DNA of 7,084 nt from an uncultured Rubritalea sp. (GCA_937951395.1 CALFBV010000053.1:1-7084), one strand, 5' to 3'. Numbered from the stretch's first letter, positions 1-7,031 are shown. Notes: generated from the letters alone by a model not told the origin. Translations and numbers: made by a program.

Positions 1-765
1 GTCCATGCTGATGATGGCATGACTCATTTTTTGTAGCTTAGCGAGCGAGCATTGTGAGCTGTTCGCGCCCATGAGCTGAGGCTGGATGAGCTGTAGCTCA
101 TAGCCAATGAAGATGATGTCTTGGATTTCTTCTTCCTCGAAGTCTTCGAGCAAGGTGTCGAGCTGGCTATTGATGTGATCGTAGAGAAATTGATTTATAA
201 TTGTCTCATCATTAGAGTTCCTGCGTATCTCCTCGCTAGCACGATAAACGCCAATGCGATAACTTTTATAGGATTCTATTTTCCCTTGCTTAAAGTAGAG
301 CGTGCGGGTGTTACCCGGACCTACGTGGACTACGAGAGTGTTGCGCTGCTCCATGGCGGGGTTGTCCTGGAGGTGGCGGCGGGTCTTCATGTAGATGAGA
401 CGCGTCATTTCACCGTCATCTAGCACTTCTACAGTGATGGCGCAGCTGATCTGGAGACGGGTGATGAAGATGTCTTTGTTAGATGCCTCGGAGAGAATGT
501 TAGTGGCGACGATGCGGACGTTCGGCTCTTGAGGGGTGAATCCGTATTCGCTAAGGATTGCGTTGTAGCCAGTGAGGATGGAGACACAGTTCTTGATGGT
601 GGATTTGGTGATCTCTCGCTTGCTGAAGATGTCGTGTGCGAGCGAGGTAGATTTTTCCAGATACTCTATCTGCTCACCAGCTTCATTAGTGATTAGAAAG
701 GAAATAGAACTAGCGCCAATGTGGATAGCGGCGTTCAATTTCAGTGGTGTAAGTAGGGGTTCCAT
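1..765 (-). CDS. Ppx/GppA-like phosphatase family protein, 5'-end only (C-terminus outside window), probably catalytically altered
   Basis: The minus strand reads without a stop for 255 codons from an ATG at 765-763 to the window edge, so the C-terminal part is missing. The layout matches the N-terminal ASKHA-fold half of exopolyphosphatase / pppGpp phosphohydrolase (Ppx/GppA) proteins. A first phosphate loop lies near residues 12-24 (AAIHIGASSISFL). The family VRIVAT block is at residues 83-88, followed by an E-x-x-R-L-I-Y segment at 119-125 where the family carries its catalytic Glu region. A second phosphate loop is near 144-156 (LVVHVGPGNTRTL), followed by RIGVYR at 170-175. In typical members both loops carry Asp (D-x-G-S-N-S and D-x-G-G-G-S-T-E). 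Here both positions are His and the STE triplet is NTR. The fold assignment is fairly secure, but polyphosphatase or pppGpp hydrolase activity should not be assumed. The start is chosen because homology begins about ten residues in and a promoter lies just upstream. There is no Shine-Dalgarno sequence. The gene is divergent from purB. Confidence 0.8.
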   Translation of the reverse strand, partial: MEPLLTPLKLNAAIHIGASSISFLITNEAGEQIEYLEKSTSLAHDIFSKREITKSTIKNCVSILTGYNAILSEYGFTPQEPNVRIVATNILSEASNKDIFITRLQISCAITVEVLDDGEMTRLIYMKTRRHLQDNPAMEQRNTLVVHVGPGNTRTLYFKQGKIESYKSYRIGVYRASEEIRRNSNDETIINQFLYDHINSQLDTLLEDFEEEEIQDIIFIGYELQLIQPQLMGANSSQCSLAKLQKMSHAIISMD

Positions 766-774
766 GAGCTAATA

Positions 775-803
775 TAAATACTTCTGATTTAGCCAAATGA
801 CAA
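775..803 (-). promoter_or_regulatory. Probable sigma70-type promoter for the Ppx/GppA-like gene
   Basis: On the minus strand, TTGTCA (803-798, five of six matches to the -35 consensus) is followed after exactly 17 bases by TATTTA (780-775, a weak -10). A start site about seven bases downstream would fall within a few bases of the ATG at 765. The transcript would then be leaderless or nearly so, which agrees with the missing ribosome binding site. The -10 is imperfect and an overlapping TATATT is an alternative. Confidence 0.4.
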
Positions 804-822
804 CAAAAGAAATATTACAATT

Positions 823-850
823 TTGAGATGAATCTGAATAGCAGTAGAAC
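823..850 (+). promoter_or_regulatory. Candidate promoter for the purB-glnD-helicase-like unit
   Basis: TTGAGA (823-828) and TAGAAC (845-850) are separated by 16 bases in the divergent intergenic region, about 48 bases before the preferred purB start. Both boxes are only partial matches to the sigma70 consensus. The assignment rests mainly on position, since some promoter must lie between the divergent genes. I see no PurR-like or NtrC-like operator palindrome. Confidence 0.25.
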
Positions 851-897
851 CCGAAAAGGGCTTGTAAATCACTTTAGGTCACTACATGCTCTGCGGC

Positions 898-2322
898 ATG
901 ACTGCTATACCTAATGTCCTTGCCGAGCGCTACGCATCCGCTGCTATATCCAATATCTGGTCTGCTAAAGGCCGTATCATTTTAGAACGTGAATTCTGGA
1001 TCGCTGTCATGAAGGCGCAGCAGGATCTAGGGCTAGATATTCCTCAGGAAGCCATTGATGCCTATGAGTCTGTGAGAGAGCAGGTAAATCTCGGTTCCAT
1101 CATGGAGCGAGAGCGTATCACGAGACATGATGTGAAGGCGCGTATTGAAGAATTTTGTGATCTAGCAGGGCATCAGCACATCCATAAGGGCATGACTTCG
1201 CGTGATCTCACAGAAAATGTGGAGCAGCTTCAGGTGTATCGTTCACTGCTTATTATCAGGGACAAAACCATCGCAACGCTCGCTAGAATGAGTGAGCGGG
1301 CTGAGCAGTGGAAAGACCTAGTGATTACTGCCCGCACGCACAATGTTGCCGCTCAGCCTACTACTTTTGGCAAGCGCCTCGCGATGTTTGGCGAAGAACT
1401 TCTCGGCTCACTTAGCTCGCTCAATCACCACATCGCGACTTACACGGTGCGCGGTCTCAAGGGTGCTGTGGGAACTCAGATGGATCAGATTTCACTTTTC
1501 GATGGCGACTTAGAAAAGGTCTCGGCTCTGGAAGAAAAAGTTTGTGGTCATTTAGGCATCCCAGAAGTTTACACCAATGTAGGGCAGGTCTATCCGCGCT
1601 CACTAGATTTCCGTACTGTGTCTGTTCTCACAGATCTCGCAGCAGGACCTTCATCCATGAGCCGTACACTACGTCTAATGGCTGGAAATGAGACGGCTTC
1701 TGAAGGCTTCGCTAAAGGTCAGACTGGCTCTAGCGCGATGCCGCATAAGATGAATTCACGCTCATGCGAGCGCGTTAATGGCTTCCAAACCATTCTTAAA
1801 GGCTATCTGACAATGGCTACAGGTCTCGCTGGTGATCAGTGGAATGAGGGGGACGTTTCCTGCTCAGTAGTGCGTCGCGTGATGTTGCCAGATGCCTTTT
1901 ATGCTTGTGATGGAATGTTCGAGACATTTCTCACTATCCTTAGCCAGATGGACGCTTACCCTGCGGTTATTGAGGCTGAGAACAATCATTATTTACCATT
2001 CCTAATGACGACTACCATCATGATGGAAGCTGTGAAGGCTGGTGTGGGCAGAGAGGCGGCGCACAAGGCGATCAAGGAAAACGCTGTGGCTGTGGTAAAC
2101 GATCTCCGCTCAGGAGCCACACGCGAAAATGATCTTCTAGGACGACTCGCTGCTGATGATCGGATCCCGCTCACCGAAGCGCAACTCACGGCACTCATGG
2201 TAGAAGGAAAAGAAAATGCAGGCACCGCTCGTATTCAAGTAGCGGCATTTGGTGAGAAGATTAATCAGCTTAACTCAGAGTATCCAGACGCCGCAAATTA
2301 CACACCTGGATCTATCCTTTAA
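898..2322 (+). CDS. purB: Adenylosuccinate lyase (PurB)
   Basis: This enzyme of the fumarase/aspartase superfamily acts twice in cytosolic purine synthesis. It splits SAICAR to AICAR plus fumarate, and adenylosuccinate to AMP plus fumarate. From the start at 898 it has 474 residues, normal for the family. The superfamily signature loop GSSAMPHKMN is at residues 277-286, with the catalytic Ser in the SS pair. HKGMTSRDLTEN at 96-107 holds the substrate-binding His, and ARTHNVAAQPTTFGKR at 145-160 holds the general-acid His148. The protein ends in YPDAANYTPGSIL. From memory, the start (IPNVLAERYAS), the KARIEEF block, the M after HK in the signature and the C-terminus all resemble the mycobacterial/actinobacterial PurB type more than E. 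coli PurB. An in-frame ATG at 886 would add MLCG. The later ATG is preferred because the mycobacterial-type proteins begin at this point, although a weak AGG (876-878) is better spaced for 886. It is the first gene of a likely operon, 9 bases before glnD. Confidence 0.96.
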   Translation: MTAIPNVLAERYASAAISNIWSAKGRIILEREFWIAVMKAQQDLGLDIPQEAIDAYESVREQVNLGSIMERERITRHDVKARIEEFCDLAGHQHIHKGMTSRDLTENVEQLQVYRSLLIIRDKTIATLARMSERAEQWKDLVITARTHNVAAQPTTFGKRLAMFGEELLGSLSSLNHHIATYTVRGLKGAVGTQMDQISLFDGDLEKVSALEEKVCGHLGIPEVYTNVGQVYPRSLDFRTVSVLTDLAAGPSSMSRTLRLMAGNETASEGFAKGQTGSSAMPHKMNSRSCERVNGFQTILKGYLTMATGLAGDQWNEGDVSCSVVRRVMLPDAFYACDGMFETFLTILSQMDAYPAVIEAENNHYLPFLMTTTIMMEAVKAGVGREAAHKAIKENAVAVVNDLRSGATRENDLLGRLAADDRIPLTEAQLTALMVEGKENAGTARIQVAAFGEKINQLNSEYPDAANYTPGSIL

Positions 2323-2331
2323 TATTTATCA

Positions 2332-5115
2332 ATGTCAGATTACCTAGCATCCCTTACTCAGCGTTTAGCATCTGAGCTTAGTCCTGTTTTAGCCTCCGAG
2401 ATAGCCTCTCCCGAGGCTCAGCAGAAGCGTGCAGATGCGATAAAATCATTCATAGTTTCTGAGGATGAGATCATCATGGGGCTACATGACTCTGGGTTAT
2501 CAGGGCTGACCATCGCGGGCTTCCGAGCTTCACTGATAGATCTCTTGCTGCAGACAGCATTTCGCGCTGAGATGGAAAAACTTACCTCTAATGAAGAGGC
2601 AGAAGTTCCCGTCTTATCACTTGCGGCCGTGGGAGGCTATGGTAGGGCACAGCTTAATCCTGGCTCAGATCTGGACATTCTTTTCCTGTTACCTAAACCA
2701 GCGAATAGCTACGCTGAAGACAGCACTACATCGGTAGTGATTCAGAATATTCTCTACTTGCTATGGGATACAGGATTCAAAGTAGGACATGCCACGCGAT
2801 CAGTGGTGGAGTGCATCAAGGAAGCTAAAATAGAGCAACAATCTAAAACGGCAATGATGGATGCGCGTCTTCTCGCAGGGGATGATCCTCTCTTTGCCAA
2901 GCTCATTAAGCGATTTGAAAAAGTATGCCTCAAGCGAGACCAGCAATCATTTCTAGACCTCCGTGTCCAAGACATCAGCTCACGATATGAAAAATACTCA
3001 CACACCGTGTTCCTCCAGGAACCTCACGTGAAAGAAAGCTGCGGGGGACTCAGAGACTACCATAACATTCTCTGGGTAGCTCGTGCTAAGCGTGGCACCT
3101 CAGACCTGCAGACACTAGTGGATGAGAAGATTTTATCTAAAAAAGCATATAAGGAGCTGAATGCCGGATATGACTTTTTACACCGAGTCCGAAATGAACT
3201 CCATTATCATAACAAGTCTAATACAGACATCCTCACCCTTCGTCTTCAGGGAGTAGTGGCTACTAATTTTAAGTACCCGCAGGAAAGTATTTTACGTCGT
3301 TGCGAGGCCTTTATGAAGGACTACTACACGCACACGAGAAACATCTACCGTCATACTTCATCTCTGATGCAGGATTTTCAGTTAGAGGTGAGCCGTGAGG
3401 AGGGCGCGGGCTGGAAGAGGCTGTTCTCACCGAAGAAAAAGCGCGAGCAGTTTGATGGATTCATAGCTAGAGATGGGCTCATATATCCGCAGAATAGGAA
3501 TATTTTCAAAGAGAATACGCACCGGCTAATGCGTGTCTTCCAGCACAGCCAGATCAAGGGGCTCTCACTCAGCCCGAAGATGAGAAAGCTCATCGTCGCT
3601 AACATAACGCTAGTGGACAAAACCTTCCGGTATTCAAAATCTAACAGAGAGACATTTCGCGCCATGTTAGAGAGAAAAGGGGATGTAGCTAGGTGTCTGA
3701 GAATGATGCACCGCGTAGGAGTGCTAGGTGCTTATTTGCCGGAATTTGGCGCTTTAGATTGTCTTGTGCAGCATGAGTTCTTTCACCGTTACACCGCTGA
3801 TGAGCATACTCTCCGTTGTATAGAGCAGCTGGATGCGCTAGTGGATGATGAGCGCCGCGAGCGTGAAATTTACCGAGACATACTCATGAAAATGGGTGAC
3901 CCTTACGCGGTATATCTCGCTCTCATCATGCATGATACTGGAAGAGCAGAGAATGTCCGCGAGCACACAGATGGCTCCGCATTACTCACATCTCAAGTCT
4001 GCACGCGCCTTAAGATCACTAGTAGTAGGCGCTCACTCGTTACCTTTCTAGTGGATCATCACCTTACGTTTTGGCGCTATGCTACGAATAGAAATCTGGA
4101 TGATCCGGCTGTGATTGAGGAGTTTGCAAGTATCATGGGAACTCGTGAGAGGCTCAGGACATTATTCCTCTTCACCTATGCTGACTCAAATGGTACAAAC
4201 GAAGAAGCGTGGTCACCTTGGAAAGAGTCGCTCATGTTGCAGCTCTTCCGCTCCACAGATCAATATCTCATCGAGGGTAAAGAAAAATACCGAGCCATTT
4301 TAGCAGAAGAGAAAGAGCATCTGTTAGAGATTACTCGACCGAAGCTCGACCCTAAATATCACGATCAACTCACGACGCATTTTGAAACCATGCCGATGCG
4401 ATATTTTAGATACCGTGAGTCAGCAAACATCGCCACTCACGTGAAATCTGTGAGTAAATTCTTAGCGAAAGATGCCGAGACAGAAGATGATAAAACATCT
4501 GATCTCCGCTGGATGTCACGCCCAGATAGAGCCTACACCGAACTCATCGTTACCTGCTGGAATGCACCTAACCTATTAGAGAAAGTCTGCTGTGCGCTTG
4601 CCTCCGAGCAGCTAAACATCATTGCCGCGGACGTCTACACCAGAACGGATGACGTAGTGTGCGATATTTTCCAAGTCTGCACCATGGACCACCAGCCGAT
4701 CACAGACGTTAAGGTCAAGAAACGCCTGGCTACCAAGGTGAGAGAGCTAATAGGACAGGAGGTCTATGATCCTTCTATCTATCTGAAGAAAAAGAAAAAC
4801 TACCTCCACAAAGACACCACTGAAGGAGGGATTCCCTTCCCAGTGAGAGCATTTACGAACAACCATCTCAGTAGTATCTGCACCGCAATCGAGATCCAAG
4901 CACAAGACAGGATAGCTCTGTTGCATGACTTATTTTTAGAAATAGGAAAGTGTGGACTCGCTACTTTACACGCGCGTATCTGTACTGAGAAAGGAGCTGC
5001 TATGGATACCATCTATGTATGCTATCCAGAGGGAGGGAAAGTAGAAGACCCAGAGCTTCTGAAAAGATTAGAGGCATCGCTCACAGACTTATTGAACGAT
5101 AAGCAAAGTGGTTAA
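2332..5115 (+). CDS. glnD: Bifunctional [protein-PII] uridylyltransferase / uridylyl-removing enzyme (GlnD)
   Basis: GlnD is the cytosolic glutamine sensor of nitrogen control. It adds UMP to PII proteins when glutamine is low and removes it when glutamine is high. The 927 residues (E. coli GlnD has 890) carry every expected part in order. The nucleotidyltransferase motif GGYGRAQLNPGSDLD is at 101-115, with metal-binding Asp113 and Asp115. The conserved CGGLRDYH is at 237-244. The HD hydrolase domain has YTADEHTLR (487-495), the H534-D535 pair, H545 and DHH at 575-577. ADSNGTNEEAW at 617-627 is the usual segment after the HD domain. Two ACT domains lie at about 736-800 and 853-920. The HD-domain motif reads HDTGRAEN where many GlnDs have HDIAKGRGG, but the metal ligands remain, so both activities are expected. 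The start lies 9 bases after the purB stop with no Shine-Dalgarno. No PII gene, glnA or amtB is in the window, so its partner must be encoded elsewhere. Confidence 0.95.
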   Translation: MSDYLASLTQRLASELSPVLASEIASPEAQQKRADAIKSFIVSEDEIIMGLHDSGLSGLTIAGFRASLIDLLLQTAFRAEMEKLTSNEEAEVPVLSLAAVGGYGRAQLNPGSDLDILFLLPKPANSYAEDSTTSVVIQNILYLLWDTGFKVGHATRSVVECIKEAKIEQQSKTAMMDARLLAGDDPLFAKLIKRFEKVCLKRDQQSFLDLRVQDISSRYEKYSHTVFLQEPHVKESCGGLRDYHNILWVARAKRGTSDLQTLVDEKILSKKAYKELNAGYDFLHRVRNELHYHNKSNTDILTLRLQGVVATNFKYPQESILRRCEAFMKDYYTHTRNIYRHTSSLMQDFQLEVSREEGAGWKRLFSPKKKREQFDGFIARDGLIYPQNRNIFKENTHRLMRVFQHSQIKGLSLSPKMRKLIVANITLVDKTFRYSKSNRETFRAMLERKGDVARCLRMMHRVGVLGAYLPEFGALDCLVQHEFFHRYTADEHTLRCIEQLDALVDDERREREIYRDILMKMGDPYAVYLALIMHDTGRAENVREHTDGSALLTSQVCTRLKITSSRRSLVTFLVDHHLTFWRYATNRNLDDPAVIEEFASIMGTRERLRTLFLFTYADSNGTNEEAWSPWKESLMLQLFRSTDQYLIEGKEKYRAILAEEKEHLLEITRPKLDPKYHDQLTTHFETMPMRYFRYRESANIATHVKSVSKFLAKDAETEDDKTSDLRWMSRPDRAYTELIVTCWNAPNLLEKVCCALASEQLNIIAADVYTRTDDVVCDIFQVCTMDHQPITDVKVKKRLATKVRELIGQEVYDPSIYLKKKKNYLHKDTTEGGIPFPVRAFTNNHLSSICTAIEIQAQDRIALLHDLFLEIGKCGLATLHARICTEKGAAMDTIYVCYPEGGKVEDPELLKRLEASLTDLLNDKQSG

Positions 5116-5154
5116 CTCTGGACACCCTACCAAATAAACTTAATAACAACGAAC

Positions 5155-5748
5155 ATGCCAGGGAAGAAAACCGAACAAGCCATTTACGAAGTCTACGAGC
5201 ACCAGAAACTAGAGCTACTCCAGTATCTAATCACCAAGGACCCCCAGATAGAATCTGCAATGATCTATCTCTGTAAAACGGACGACGTCCACCTACTCAC
5301 CACCACACTCAGTCACGCAGGTATTCATGTAGATTCCATTCATGGAAAGAAAAATCCAGCAGGCCGCATCACCGCATTAGCGGAACACGTAGCAGGCAGA
5401 CTGCCTTACCTCGTGGTGACAGAAGCATCCGCTAGAAATTTAGACATCGCAGGAGTGAAAACCATCATCAACGTGGACTTCCCCGAGCTGCTCAGCGACT
5501 ACGAGACCCAAGTCCTCACCGCGTCCACAGAAAAGGTGTTAAGTTTTGCAAATCCCAAGGGAACCAAGCAGCTCAAGAACCTAGAAGAACTCGTAGAGGT
5601 AAGTTTTCCACGCGCCATAGCCGAAGGTTTCAGCTATGACAAACACGCCCTAAAAGTCTCTACCAGGAACAAACAACGCAAAAGCGGCCCCCGTTCCAAG
5701 CCACTTCAAAACAAGAAGTCTAAGCTTATTAAAAAGAAAGGGCGCTAG
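5155..5748 (+). CDS. Stand-alone, degenerate DEAD-box helicase C-terminal (RecA2-like) domain protein with basic tail
   Basis: The 197 residues correspond only to the second RecA-like domain of a DEAD-box (RhlE-like) RNA helicase. Residues 9-27 (AIYEVYEHQKLELLQYLI) match the lead-in strand and helix. AMIYLCKT (35-42) is motif IV. SIHGKKNPAGR (61-71) corresponds to the HG...Q..R block but lacks the Gln. LVVTEASARNLDIAGVKTI (86-104) is motif V, with TEASARNLDI in place of TDVAARGLDI, followed by INVDFPE. The motif VI segment, normally YVHRIGRTGR with its arginine fingers, reads YETQVLTAS (116-124). The last 30 residues are rich in Lys/Arg/Ser and lacking in acids, suggesting RNA or ribosome binding. 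There is no RecA1 domain (Walker A, DEAD) and no room for one: glnD ends 39 bases upstream. ATP-driven unwinding is therefore not expected. The frame is intact, so it is more likely a maintained non-catalytic paralogue than debris. It is probably co-transcribed with glnD. The start lacks a Shine-Dalgarno sequence. Confidence 0.7.
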   Translation: MPGKKTEQAIYEVYEHQKLELLQYLITKDPQIESAMIYLCKTDDVHLLTTTLSHAGIHVDSIHGKKNPAGRITALAEHVAGRLPYLVVTEASARNLDIAGVKTIINVDFPELLSDYETQVLTASTEKVLSFANPKGTKQLKNLEELVEVSFPRAIAEGFSYDKHALKVSTRNKQRKSGPRSKPLQNKKSKLIKKKGR

Positions 5749-5822
5749 TCAGCTACTTGCTGGCTGTTGTTACGTGATAAATAGAAATGGTCTCTTAGAG
5801 AAAAATAGTTTAGCTTGTGAGG

Positions 5823-6226
5823 ATGACAGTTACTATTAAACATTTGTATATTTCTCCGGGGGATAACTATTTTGGCCCCTACGGAGATGATACCTTAGAT
5901 CATCCCATTACACAGCGGACTAGTATTGACCTAGTTGCAGGCAAGGGTATTGCAAATGACCGGTACTTTGGCTTCGATGAGGGCTACCATGGTTAGATCA
6001 CCTTTTTTGACTGGGCAGTATACCAGATGGTGCGTGATGAAATAGTGAAGGGTGACCTGCCGCCATCGAATTTCCGCCGGAATTATTGATGGAGGGCATT
6101 GACTTAAACACCTTGATCGGTAAGCGCTTTCTATTAGGCGGAGTTGAGTACATCGGGTCATGCGAATGCTCACCAAGTCACTGGATGGATGAGGCATGCG
6201 GTGACGGAACGCATGAATTTCTCACA
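5823..6226 (+). pseudogene. MOSC-domain protein, broken by a stop, a frameshift and 3' truncation
   Basis: MOSC domains are the sulfur-carrier domains of molybdenum-cofactor sulfurases and of YiiM/mARC-type proteins. From ATG 5823 the reading shows VAGKGIANDRYFGFDEG (codons 38-54), the family's GKGI-x-x-DRYFG block. A TAG at 5994-5996 then sits where the family usually has a Gln before I-T; CAG to TAG would explain it. The same frame resumes with ITFFDWAVY and runs to NFRRN. There the frame is lost: TGA at 6087-6089, and one extra base or two missing bases are needed to rejoin. The next frame, from 6089, gives MEGIDLNTLIGKRFLLGG and GSCECSPSHWMDEACGDG, matching the RRN-x-x-x-x-GIDLN, GKRF and Cys-containing WMDEA regions. 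The second Cys of the usual C-x-P-C appears as Ser. The expected GGLRA(R/K)-type C-terminus is absent, because the sequence runs into the IS relic. Domain identity is secure from several motifs; the specific sulfur-transfer partner is unknown. Confidence 0.8.
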
Positions 6227-6869
6227 CTACACGACAAAAATTTCAGGCTCTCGTTTTGAGCTTATCCATTCCTGAAACATGCTTATTTTCTGCTTGTTAC
6301 GCTCTGGATTATTGAGTATTTCAATCAAAATATCTAAAGCTAAGCGAAAGATGCTTTTGCGCTTTTGCCTAGCGCTAAGATGACCTTTTAACTTCTTTGT
6401 CAGATTGTGTAAATGAGCATATTTATTATTGATTTTCGTATTTCGTTTAATCCGAAGAACCCAAGATAGATCCTTTATATTAAGCCACTCTAGCCATTCT
6501 TTCCCATTAAACTCTCGATCCATAGCTAGGAAGTCAATATCTTTGACATCTAGGATTTTTAACACTTTTTTCATGATCAAAATACGATCCATGCTCAGGA
6601 TATATCCGTTTTTGGGTTTTGGAACTTTTTCTAAGATTGTTTTGCTGATGCTTTTCCAGGGAAGAACCCATTGTAAAAAGAAGCGTTGAAGCTTACGATA
6701 TTGACTGTCTTCGGAGGCGTCTGAGTTTTGATACGAGGCCAGTTTTGAGAGGTTTATGCTCCGAACTCTAATCACACCAATGATGAGGCAAGGTTAGAAC
6801 CTTGAGGCGAGATTTATTTGATGTAGTCGATTGATTTAGAGTGCTTAATGTTGCTTGGAAAGTGTCCAT
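6227..6869 (-). pseudogene. IS4-family transposase remnant (N-terminal frameshift, two internal deletions)
   Basis: The original start appears to be the ATG at 6869-6867 on the minus strand. It gives MDTFQATLSTLNQST and KSRLKVLTL before the frame shifts by one base near 6788-6795. The neighbouring frame carries on with LIIGVIRVRSINLSKLA, the usual IS4-family N-terminal region, then SQYRKLQRFFLQW, and stays open to the TAG at 6229-6227. The segment YILSMDR contains the first DDE Asp (near 6589-6587), but the T-N-W and following strands are missing: MDR joins straight to ILIMKKVL. The second block, AMDREFNGKEWLEWL, is present with its Asp near 6520-6518. After KKLKGH (near 6382) the Y-x-x-RW-x-IE region with the third catalytic Glu is gone, and the sequence jumps to the C-terminal KRKSIFRLALDIL. 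Both junctions keep the frame. The protein cannot transpose itself; mobilisation in trans would need intact ends. Confidence 0.8.
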
Positions 6870-6870
6870 G

Positions 6871-6902
6871 TCAAGCATGGTGAGCTTGATGCGAAGTCAA
6901 GC
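6871..6902. repeat. Alternating TCAAGC / GCTTGA / TCAAGC repeat, each spaced by 7 bases
   Basis: TCAAGC at 6871-6876, its inverse GCTTGA at 6884-6889 and TCAAGC again at 6897-6902 are each separated by exactly 7 bases. The middle copy can pair with either neighbour, giving two mutually exclusive 6-bp hairpins. The block lies immediately upstream of the transposase start at 6869, in what would be the 5' leader or end region of the IS. It may relate to transposase binding or to limiting read-in translation; the function is not known. Confidence 0.5.
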
Positions 6903-7031
6903 GAAAAATGACATTCATTCATCTTTGTTAACTTGTTTTTAGCGACTTACAGGGCTACCTCACTTTAGCTAGTATGAAATTTAAATGATATTAAGCTTGT
7001 ACGCTGTATCTTGTGCTTTTAACATGACTGG

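Larger units (their letters stand above)
6226..6958 (-). mobile_element. IS4-family-like insertion sequence relic, internally deleted; ends approximate
   Basis: The element contains the decayed transposase described separately and interrupts the MOSC gene on its left. The left limit is set where MOSC coding similarity stops (about 6222-6226). The right limit is tentative. CTCAC at 6221-6225 is repeated at 6959-6963, which could be a 5-bp target duplication, but a 5-mer is easily matched by chance. I could not find convincing terminal inverted repeats. About 0.73 kb is roughly half the size of a complete IS4-family element, in line with the internal deletions. It is more AT-rich than the purB-glnD block. 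Confidence 0.45.

Noticed and set aside
121..423. Plus-strand open frame of 100 codons
   Set aside because: It lies antisense to the Ppx/GppA-like gene, whose minus-strand reading has clear family motifs; a shadow frame.
847..862. CCC-GAAAA-GGG hairpin in the purB leader
   Set aside because: A three-base-pair core stem with poor extension is too weak to call a regulatory structure.
1989..2225. Minus-strand open frame inside purB, and similar ones at 2754-3005, 3378-3665 and 4800-5012 inside glnD
   Set aside because: They are antisense to well-supported conserved genes and have Ser/Arg-rich compositions typical of shadow frames.
5749..5822. Possible terminator after the helicase-like gene (short CAGC/GCTG and TCTC/GAGA arms)
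   Set aside because: The stems are only four base pairs and no T-run follows on the plus strand, so a rho-independent terminator is not supported.
5931..6197. Minus-strand open frame of 88 codons over the broken MOSC gene
   Set aside because: The plus strand has several MOSC motifs in order, and the minus-strand translation resembles nothing I recognise.
6429..6689. Plus-strand open frame of 86 codons
   Set aside because: It is antisense to the transposase remnant, which has recognisable IS4-family blocks.
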